From JARICQ01 sp964428475 (GTDB lineage Bacteria; Bacillota; Clostridia; Tissierellales; Tissierellaceae): a stretch of DNA of 5,285 nt. Shown here piece after piece: positions 1 to 5,285 of the stretch. The notes under the pieces were generated by a model that was not told where the DNA came from, searched no databases, and worked only from the letters and a program-made list of their open reading frames with translations. A program made the position numbers and the translations under genes. The stretch's first letter is position 1. Every line of letters begins with the position of its first letter. The DNA lies in the NCBI GenBank assembly GCA_964428475.1, contig CAYRYO010000082.1, positions 1 to 5,285 of the forward strand, in the 5' to 3' direction.

Positions 1-96
1 TTTATATCTTTACCTACTGTACCCCAACTAGGCCTTACAGATATGGGCTTGGTAGATGTAATAAATCATAAATTAGTAGATGTTGAATTAAGTTAA
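1..96 (+). CDS. ade: Adenine deaminase, C-terminal fragment (5' end outside window)
   Basis: An open frame enters from the left edge and ends at TAA 94-96, giving 31 residues. The stretch P-T-V-P-Q-L-G-L-T-D-M-G-L-V-D-V (residues 5-20 of the fragment) matches my memory of the conserved C-terminus of bacterial adenine deaminases (LPVIP-x-L-x-L-TD-x-G-L-x-DV, then a short acidic tail). Those enzymes are cytoplasmic metal-dependent amidohydrolases that convert adenine to hypoxanthine and ammonia. The catalytic metal site lies upstream of the window and cannot be checked. The context supports the call: 58 nt downstream begins a xanthine dehydrogenase-type operon that could use the hypoxanthine. 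With so short a fragment, another amidohydrolase cannot be excluded. Confidence 0.72.
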   Translation, partial: FISLPTVPQLGLTDMGLVDVINHKLVDVELS

Positions 97-99
97 AGT

Positions 100-133
100 A
101 TCGTGATATAGAGTTCATACTCTATATCACGAT
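100..133 (+). terminator. Perfect 15-bp stem-loop between ade and xdhB; possible weak terminator or attenuator
   Basis: Arms 100-114 (ATCGTGATATAGAGT) and 119-133 are exact reverse complements around a 4-nt TCAT loop. The stem starts 4 nt after the upstream stop codon. It is AT-rich and followed by TTATTACAT, not by a clean T-run, so termination is probably incomplete. It could instead be an RNA-processing or stabilising hairpin, or a DNA operator. It lies just upstream of the xdhB Shine-Dalgarno (AGGGAG, 142-147) without covering it. Confidence 0.5.
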
Positions 134-154
134 TATTACATAGGGAGTGATAAA

Positions 155-952
155 ATGATCGCAATAAATGAATATATCAAACCAAAAAACATAGAAGAGG
201 CATATGAGATTTTAAAAAGCACATCTAATTCTCAGATAATAGGAGGTGGAATCTTTTTAAGATTGACTTCAAAGAAAATAGATAAGGCTATAGATCCCTA
301 CGATTTGGGGATGAACTATATTGTAGAAGATGCAGATAATGTAGAGATTGGTGCTATGACCACCTTTAGAGATATAGAGACTAGTGAAATTTTAAAGAAA
401 AACTTTGGAAAGGTCCTCTGTGATTCTGTAAAGGATGTAGTGGGAGTTCAATTTAGAAATGCTGTTACAATAGGTGGTTCTATTTATCCCAAGTATGGAT
501 TCTCAGACCCCTTAACTGCATTATTAGCTTTAGATTGTAAAGTTGTACTTTATAAGGCAGGCCAGATAGACTTAGAAGAGTTTTTAAATAGCAAAATCCA
601 AGAAAGGGATATATTAACCAAGATAATTATAAAAAAACAAGATATTAAATCTTCATTTAAATGTCTTAGAAATTCTGCAGGTGATTATTCTATTCTAAAT
701 CTTGCAGCTTCAAGGGGAGATAACGGCTTCAAGATTGTAGTAGGGGCAAGACCTTGCTTTGCTAAGCGGGCTGTAGGGGCAGAGAAGTTTTTAAATGAAA
801 GTAGAGATATAGACGAAGATATTGCAGCTAAAACAGGAGAAATAGCTAGTGAAGAAATAGCATTTGCAAGTAATTATTTGGCAACTGCTAACTATAGACA
901 AAAGCTATGTACAGTGATGGTTAAAAGAGCAATTATGGAGGTGGTAGAATGA
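155..952 (+). CDS. xdhB: Xanthine dehydrogenase-family FAD-binding subunit (XdhB-type)
   Basis: This is the FAD subunit of a cytoplasmic three-subunit molybdenum hydroxylase. It passes electrons from the [2Fe-2S] clusters to an external acceptor, NAD+ in many relatives. The 265-residue protein has the CoxM/XdhB FAD-domain signatures: a glycine-rich GGGIFLRL loop at residues 30-37, IGAMTT at 65-70, and RNAVTIGGS at 101-109 followed by YGFSDP at 114-119. The last 100 or so residues fit the CO-dehydrogenase flavoprotein C-terminal domain. There is no extra cysteine-rich insertion like that of 4-hydroxybenzoyl-CoA reductase. Length is slightly below the 292 residues I recall for E. coli XdhB, but no conserved block appears missing. 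The ATG at 155 is preceded by AGGGAG with 7 nt spacing. The stop overlaps the next start by ATGA. True substrate and acceptor are inferred from neighbours. Confidence 0.93.
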   Translation: MIAINEYIKPKNIEEAYEILKSTSNSQIIGGGIFLRLTSKKIDKAIDPYDLGMNYIVEDADNVEIGAMTTFRDIETSEILKKNFGKVLCDSVKDVVGVQFRNAVTIGGSIYPKYGFSDPLTALLALDCKVVLYKAGQIDLEEFLNSKIQERDILTKIIIKKQDIKSSFKCLRNSAGDYSILNLAASRGDNGFKIVVGARPCFAKRAVGAEKFLNESRDIDEDIAAKTGEIASEEIAFASNYLATANYRQKLCTVMVKRAIMEVVE

Positions 953-1401
953 AGGCAATTATAAATATAAATAACACCCAAAAAGAAATGAGCTTTGGGC
1001 CAGATGAATATCTGCTAGATGTACTTAGAAGATACGGATATATGAGTATTAGAAGGGGTTGTGATACAAATTCCTGTAGCGTTTGCACCATACTTGTAGA
1101 TGGAAAGCCAATTCATTCATGTTCGTTTTTTACAGCAAGGGTTGGAACACACAAGATAACCACTGTAGAAGGGGTGGAGGAAGAGGCCAAGCGAATAGGA
1201 GAATTTCTAATAGGTGAGGGTGTAGACCAATGTGGATACTGCAGTCCAGGCCTTGTCATGACCCTTATAGGTCTTAAAAATGAATTGAAAAACCCCAGTG
1301 ACGAAGAAATACTAGATTATCTAATGGGAAATCTCTGTAGATGTAGTGGTTATGTAGGTCAATTGACAGCCATAAGGGCCTATTTGGAGGGTGAACAATG
1401 A
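949..1401 (+). CDS. xdhC: Xanthine dehydrogenase-family [2Fe-2S] iron-sulfur subunit (XdhC-type)
   Basis: This is the small electron-transfer subunit carrying two [2Fe-2S] clusters between the molybdenum site and the FAD subunit. The 150-residue protein has both expected cysteine sets. The plant-ferredoxin-type cluster uses C38, C43, C46 and C58 (RRGCDTNSCSVC, then C58). The helical C-terminal domain cluster uses C95 and C98 (QCGYC) plus C130 and C132 (NLCRCSGY). Q94 is the position that contacts the pterin in solved relatives. All eight ligands are present and the length is normal for the family. The start ATG overlaps the xdhB stop (ATGA at 949-952), with GGAGG at 937-941 inside xdhB, so translation is probably coupled. 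The same fold occurs in CO dehydrogenase and other hydroxylases; the purine assignment rests on the partner subunit and on the adjacent ade fragment. Confidence 0.95.
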   Translation: MKAIININNTQKEMSFGPDEYLLDVLRRYGYMSIRRGCDTNSCSVCTILVDGKPIHSCSFFTARVGTHKITTVEGVEEEAKRIGEFLIGEGVDQCGYCSPGLVMTLIGLKNELKNPSDEEILDYLMGNLCRCSGYVGQLTAIRAYLEGEQ

Positions 1402-3695
1402 AGACTGTAAATAAATCAATAGGTAAGATAGATGGACTCAGTTTGGTAATGGGAAAACCTGTATACACTGAAGACCTGGCTCCTAGGGATGCACTGCATG
1501 TCAAGGTGCTTAGAAGTCCCCATGCCTTTGCAAGGATAAAATCCATAGATAGCAGCAAGGCTTTAAATCATCCTGGAGTTGAATGTGTATTCACATATAA
1601 GGATGTGCCTAGAATCTTATTTACTAGGGCAGGTCAGGCATATCCAGAGCCTTCTATGTATGATAAATATATACTGGATAGATATGTGAGGCATATAGGT
1701 GATGATGTTGCAATCATTGCTTGTATAGACGAAAAAACGGCAAATGAGGCTTTAAAACTGATCGAGGTAGACTATGAATTACTGGATCCTGTACTTGATT
1801 TTGAAAATGCTATAGACAATAAATCTGTAATTCACGATGAAGTGGTATGCAAGGTAGATGTGGGAACTGAGGCAAGTAGAAATATAGCTGCAAAGGTTGA
1901 TATAGAATATGGGGATACTGATGAAGTATTAAAGCATTGTGAATACAAAGTTACCAATAGATACTATTCACAAGCAACCCATCAGATGATGTTTGAATCT
2001 TTTAGATCAGCAGCATATATGGACGAATATGGTAGGCTTGTCATCATAGATTCAACACAAATACCATTTCATGTAAGGAGATTTCTATCACAAGCTCTTG
2101 ATTTCCCTGCCAGTAAGATAAGAGTTATAAAACCTAGGATAGGGTCTGGATTTGGAGCCAAGCAAACTGCTCTATCAGAATTTTATACCGCATTGGTTAC
2201 GCTTAGGACGGGCAAGCCTTCTATGATTGTATATTCAACCAAGGAAGTATTTGAAGCTGGAACTCCAAGACATCCTATGAGGCTTGATGTAACTATAGGT
2301 GCAGATAAAAACGGGAAAATCAAGGCGATTGATCTAGCTGGACTTTCAGATACTGGTGCATATGGAGAACATGCCTATGCAGTGTTTTTACAGGCAGGGA
2401 TGAAGTCCTTGAGCCTATATAACAAGGTTGAAGCTTGTAGATTTAAAGGTCATGTAGTCTACACCAACAATACTACTGCTGGAGCATTTAGAGGATATGG
2501 AGCCACTCAGGGAATATATGCAGTGGATAGTGCTGTAAATGAGATGGCAGCCCTTTTAAAAATAGATCCAACTGAAATGAGAAATATAAATATGATAAGA
2601 AAGGGAGAAAATGCAATCAACTTCAATTTCAATGGAGCAGAGAATACTTCACCAGCAGATATTGTAGAAAGTTGTGCCCTTGATTATTGTGTTAGTAGAG
2701 GAAAAGAGCTGATCGGATGGGATGCAAAGTATCCTAAAACAGTTTTATACAATAAGAAGGTGCGAGGGGTAGGAATGGCTATAGCTAGGCAGGGCTCAGG
2801 CATTGCAAAAGTCGATATGGGTTCAGCAACTATCAATCTATGTGACGATGGATCATTTACCTTGCTTGTAGGGGCTACAGACCTTGGAACTGGAAGTGAC
2901 ACTATACTATCTCAAATCTGTGCAGAAAGCTTGGGTGTAGAAATGGACAGGATAAGTATCATTGCTTCAGATACAGCCATTACTCCTTTTGATGGTGGTG
3001 CCTATGCATCTAGTACTACTTATGTAACTGGAAATGCAGTGGTAAAGGCTGCTAGGGAGATGAAAAGATTAATTGAAGTAGAAGCTGCTAAAAAACTTGA
3101 AATCCATGCTGACAAGGTTGAATTTGATGGAAATGCAGTTAGAGTGAAAGGGTATAATAAGCAAATAACATTAAAGGAATTGGCTAGTAAAATGATATAT
3201 TCCCAGAAACAACTCACAACTAGTGATTCTTATCTAGCACACAAATCTCCACCACCATATATGTCAGGATTTGCAGAGGTGGAAGTTGATTTGGAAACTG
3301 GAAAGATTGAACTTATTAATTTTGTATCGGTTTTAGATGTGGGTACGGTAGTAAATCCAAATCTTGCAAGAACTCAAGCAGAAGGTGGAATAGTACAGGG
3401 CATAGGTATGGCACTTTATGAAGATGTAAAAGTATCTAGTGATGGAAAGATGATTACCAATAATCTAATGAATTACAAGATACCAACCAGAAAGGATATT
3501 GGAAATATAATAGTTGAATTTGCAAGGAGCTATGAACCAACAGGTCCATTTGGTGCAAAATCAATAGGAGAAGTTGTAGTAAATAGCTCCTGTCCAGCAA
3601 TTCAAGACGCTGTATTCAATGCAACAGGTCTTAGAATAAGGACCCTACCAATTACTCCCGAAAAGGTCTTGATGGGATTAGATGAAAAAAAATAA
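1398..3695 (+). CDS. xdhA: Xanthine dehydrogenase-family molybdenum-binding catalytic subunit (XdhA-type)
   Basis: This is the large catalytic subunit, which holds the molybdopterin cofactor and hydroxylates its substrate with oxygen from water; hypoxanthine or xanthine is likely. The 765 residues are close to E. coli XdhA (about 750). A hammerhead N-terminal domain (about 18-128) precedes two cofactor-binding domains (about 150-390 and 420-700). Visible landmarks are Q221 in STQIP, GSGFGAKQ at 249-256, FRGYG at 364-368 with R365 matching the substrate-binding Arg of bovine xanthine oxidase, DLGTGSDT at 495-502, and the catalytic Glu at E725 in GAKSIGE. Two positions differ from the bovine enzyme: Q256 replaces Glu802, and T498 sits where many members have the Gln of GQG. 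I recall similar sequences in clostridial XdhA proteins, so these look lineage-typical. Start ATG overlaps the xdhC stop, with GGAGG at 1386-1390. No in-frame UGA is present. Another heterocyclic substrate cannot be excluded. Confidence 0.92.
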   Translation: MKTVNKSIGKIDGLSLVMGKPVYTEDLAPRDALHVKVLRSPHAFARIKSIDSSKALNHPGVECVFTYKDVPRILFTRAGQAYPEPSMYDKYILDRYVRHIGDDVAIIACIDEKTANEALKLIEVDYELLDPVLDFENAIDNKSVIHDEVVCKVDVGTEASRNIAAKVDIEYGDTDEVLKHCEYKVTNRYYSQATHQMMFESFRSAAYMDEYGRLVIIDSTQIPFHVRRFLSQALDFPASKIRVIKPRIGSGFGAKQTALSEFYTALVTLRTGKPSMIVYSTKEVFEAGTPRHPMRLDVTIGADKNGKIKAIDLAGLSDTGAYGEHAYAVFLQAGMKSLSLYNKVEACRFKGHVVYTNNTTAGAFRGYGATQGIYAVDSAVNEMAALLKIDPTEMRNINMIRKGENAINFNFNGAENTSPADIVESCALDYCVSRGKELIGWDAKYPKTVLYNKKVRGVGMAIARQGSGIAKVDMGSATINLCDDGSFTLLVGATDLGTGSDTILSQICAESLGVEMDRISIIASDTAITPFDGGAYASSTTYVTGNAVVKAAREMKRLIEVEAAKKLEIHADKVEFDGNAVRVKGYNKQITLKELASKMIYSQKQLTTSDSYLAHKSPPPYMSGFAEVEVDLETGKIELINFVSVLDVGTVVNPNLARTQAEGGIVQGIGMALYEDVKVSSDGKMITNNLMNYKIPTRKDIGNIIVEFARSYEPTGPFGAKSIGEVVVNSSCPAIQDAVFNATGLRIRTLPITPEKVLMGLDEKK

Positions 3696-3727
3696 ATGAT
3701 AAAAAGGTTTAGGACAAGTATAATAGT

Positions 3728-3776
3728 ACCTATAGATGAAATCCTCCGAAAAGGCGGTTTTATCTATAGGTTTTTT
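3728..3776 (+). terminator. Rho-independent terminator of the xdh operon
   Basis: The outer stem ACCTATAGAT (3728-3737) pairs with ATCTATAGGT (3762-3771). The helix continues inward (GAAA with TTTT, CC with GG, CC with GG, with one bulged T and one T/C mismatch) to a GAAAA loop. TTTTTT at 3771-3776 follows directly. The stem begins 32 nt after the xdhA stop. It should separate the xdh transcript from the regulator gene. Confidence 0.9.
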
Positions 3777-3811
3777 AAATTTTGTAAAAAATAATTGATT
3801 TTAATTTATTC

Positions 3812-3844
3812 AATCATACTTTGGGTGGATGACAAAGTATGATT
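3812..3844. repeat. 12-bp perfect inverted repeat overlapping the regulator promoter; candidate operator
   Basis: Arms AATCATACTTTG (3812-3823) and CAAAGTATGATT (3833-3844) are exact reverse complements separated by 9 nt (3824-3832). No T-run follows, so it is a poor terminator. Its right half covers the end of the predicted -35 hexamer and runs into the -35/-10 spacer. That placement suits a dimeric regulator site for repression or autoregulation. The binding protein is unknown. Confidence 0.6.
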
Positions 3845-3857
3845 AATCTTCTATAAT
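3829..3857 (+). promoter_or_regulatory. Sigma-A-type promoter for the LuxR/MalT-like regulator
   Basis: The -35 ATGACA (3829-3834) matches five of six consensus bases. After an exact 17-bp spacer comes a perfect -10 TATAAT (3852-3857). The region upstream (3777-3811) is A/T-rich, like an UP element. Transcription would start near 3864 and leave a leader of about 50 nt before the ATG at 3917. Confidence 0.72.
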
Positions 3858-3916
3858 ATAACATATATACTTGAAAGAATTTTCTAAAAACATGTATTAA
3901 AGTGAGGAGACGACTT

Positions 3917-5285
3917 ATGAAAGATAGAGCTTCTATAATCATAAAACCATCATTAGAAGAAAGCTTTCTAGATAGTTGGGAAAAACATAGGATTATTCTG
4001 TTTTCTGCACCTTGTGGTTTTGGGAAGACTACTATGGCAAAAACATTGCTTTCCGGGCATAAGCTTTACCAACTAAATGGAATAGATGCAGAGTTTTTAT
4101 CAGAAGATATTCCAAATAACTGCAATGTTATTCTTGTAGATGACTTTCAGTATTTATTGGAGTCAGAGAGACAGCAAGCATTGTGCAATCTTATTATCTC
4201 TAGAGAGGACCTACATTTTGTCTTACTAAGTCGTGGGCATATCCCTGGATGGATGATGCCTTTTCAATTTGGAGGGATCCTATTTACCATAGAAACATCC
4301 ATGTTAAGATTTGACCATACGACTGTACAGAAGATGCTGGAATCGCATGGTATCCAAGTTAGCCAAGGTGAAATAAATGAAATTTATAGGGATACAAAGG
4401 GCTATCCCCTTGCCATGGATATCCTATGTCGCAAGCTAAGGAATGGTGTAGAATATAGTGCAGAAATATTAAGCGAAGGTAAGCGTGATTTGTTTTTCTA
4501 CTTTGAAGAGGCTGTTTATTTGCGTTTTCAAGTGCCCTTGCGACAATTGTTGGTGAGTCTTGCGCCCTTTGAGGATTTCAATTTAAAACTTGCAAATATA
4601 GTTAACGGAGATCCTCATACAGCTGAATTATTGGCTATCATTCAACGAGATACCACCATGCTCCACTTTGATGGAATAAGTACCTACCGTTTTTGGCCAT
4701 TTTTTCAACAATTTTTGATATGGGAGATGAACCAGAAGTTCACTGAAGCGGAACAATGTATGCTATACAGTCGTGCAGCACTTTATTATGAATTAAAGGG
4801 TGAACTTGAGAAGGCATTAAAATATTATTCCCTTGCCAAGGAGCAGAGTAAGGTATCTTCATTGTTAGTAAAAAATGCAGAGCAAAACCCCAGTGTGGGA
4901 TATTACCGTGAAATGAAAAACTACTACTTTTCTCTGCCACGAGAGGAAATTTTAAAATCTTCATCATTAATATGTGGCATGAGTATGCTTAATTCTCTTT
5001 GCCTGGACTATGAAACTTCTGAGTATTGGTACAATGAATTGCAAGAGTATGCTACTCGGCTTAAAAAGAATGATTCAGAATATAAAGATGTTCAAGGCAA
5101 GTTGATTTATCTAGATATAAGTTTACCACATCGCAGTAGCAAGAAATTAGTCGAGTTTATCGGAAACGTGATTCATATTATTGTAGATAAGCAAATAAAG
5201 CTACCAGCCTTTTCTGTTACCAGCACCTTGCCTAGTGTTATGAATGGTGGTAAGGATTTTTGTGAATGGTCCAAGAAAGATGATT
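3917..5285 (+). CDS. MalT/LuxR-family ATP-dependent transcriptional regulator, N-terminal part (3' end outside window)
   Basis: The frame stays open from ATG 3917 to the right edge, showing 456 residues. GAGGAG at 3904-3909 lies 7 nt before the start. The N-terminus is a STAND-type NTPase like MalT: Walker A APCGFGKTT at 31-39, Walker B VILVDD at 71-76, LLSR at 103-106, and DTKGYPLAMDIL at 159-170, which corresponds to the family's TEGWPxGLQL-like helix. An alpha-helical, TPR-like sensor region (about 265 onward) follows. In this family a C-terminal LuxR helix-turn-helix binds DNA; that part is not in the window, so DNA binding is inferred. The Walker A to B gap is short, about 32 residues against more than 80 in E. 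coli MalT, so the ATPase core looks compact. The inducer is unknown. Targets may be the purine genes upstream or genes further right. Arg codons are mainly CGN, unlike the xdh genes. Confidence 0.85.
   Translation, partial: MKDRASIIIKPSLEESFLDSWEKHRIILFSAPCGFGKTTMAKTLLSGHKLYQLNGIDAEFLSEDIPNNCNVILVDDFQYLLESERQQALCNLIISREDLHFVLLSRGHIPGWMMPFQFGGILFTIETSMLRFDHTTVQKMLESHGIQVSQGEINEIYRDTKGYPLAMDILCRKLRNGVEYSAEILSEGKRDLFFYFEEAVYLRFQVPLRQLLVSLAPFEDFNLKLANIVNGDPHTAELLAIIQRDTTMLHFDGISTYRFWPFFQQFLIWEMNQKFTEAEQCMLYSRAALYYELKGELEKALKYYSLAKEQSKVSSLLVKNAEQNPSVGYYREMKNYYFSLPREEILKSSSLICGMSMLNSLCLDYETSEYWYNELQEYATRLKKNDSEYKDVQGKLIYLDISLPHRSSKKLVEFIGNVIHIIVDKQIKLPAFSVTSTLPSVMNGGKDFCEWSKKDD

Noticed and set aside
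83..112. Possible promoter for xdhB (TTGAAT, then TATAGA after 18 nt)
   Set aside because: Both hexamers match only four of six consensus bases and the -10 lies inside the hairpin arm; too weak to call, although xdh may still have a start of its own here.
1274..1558. Minus-strand open frame of 94 codons
   Set aside because: It lies antisense across the xdhC/xdhA junction, where both genes have clear conserved motifs; the frame has no recognisable domain.
2684..2902. Minus-strand open frame of 72 codons
   Set aside because: It is fully antisense to conserved cofactor-binding motifs of xdhA and resembles no known protein.
3020..3217. Minus-strand open frame of 65 codons with a hydrophobic look
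   Set aside because: It is an antisense shadow of xdhA; the hydrophobicity arises from complementing its Lys/Glu-rich codons.
3719..3724. TATAAT hexamer between the xdhA stop and the terminator
   Set aside because: No convincing -35 lies 16-18 nt upstream, and any transcript would run straight into the terminator.
3696..3794. Plus-strand small frame of 32 codons beginning just after the xdhA stop
   Set aside because: It reads straight through the terminator stem and T-run, has no good Shine-Dalgarno site, and its composition reflects the hairpin.
3812..3844. Second terminator for the xdh operon
   Set aside because: The right arm is followed by AATCTTCTATAAT, not a T-run, and a strong terminator already lies 40 nt upstream; an operator role fits better.
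4740..4967. Minus-strand open frame of 75 codons
   Set aside because: It is antisense within the continuous plus-strand regulator frame and has no supporting motif.

Overview
The window looks like the chromosome of a low-GC, AT-rich Clostridia-type Firmicute. Wobble positions are A/T-rich, Arg is mostly AGA/AGG in the catabolic genes, Shine-Dalgarno sites are strong (GGAGG-type, 7 nt spacing), and the proteins resemble those of purine-fermenting anaerobes. The organism call is inference from composition and family resemblance.

Layout, all on the + strand. Positions 1-96 hold the last 31 codons of a gene that reads as the C-terminus of an adenine deaminase. A perfect 15-bp stem-loop (100-133) follows. 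A tightly coupled three-gene operon (155-3695) then encodes a molybdenum hydroxylase of the xanthine dehydrogenase family, in the order FAD subunit (xdhB-type), double [2Fe-2S] subunit (xdhC-type), molybdopterin subunit (xdhA-type). Consecutive genes overlap by ATGA. A strong intrinsic terminator (3728-3776) closes the operon. A 12-bp inverted repeat (3812-3844) overlaps the -35 of a good sigma-A-like promoter (3829-3857). Downstream, a large regulator gene of the MalT/LuxR signal-transducing ATPase type starts at 3917 and runs off the right edge. It has no stop codon in the window.

How the genes fit together: adenine deaminase converts adenine to hypoxanthine, and the Mo hydroxylase would oxidise hypoxanthine or xanthine at the purine ring. 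This is a coherent entry module for purine catabolism. The regulator has its own promoter and may control this module or genes beyond the window. Its Arg codon use differs sharply from that of the xdh genes, which suggests a separate history. I see no transposon, CRISPR array, tRNA or rRNA. The core is a known type of system; the less ordinary points are the palindrome over the regulator promoter, the compact ATPase of the regulator, and the non-canonical active-site residues of the Mo subunit.
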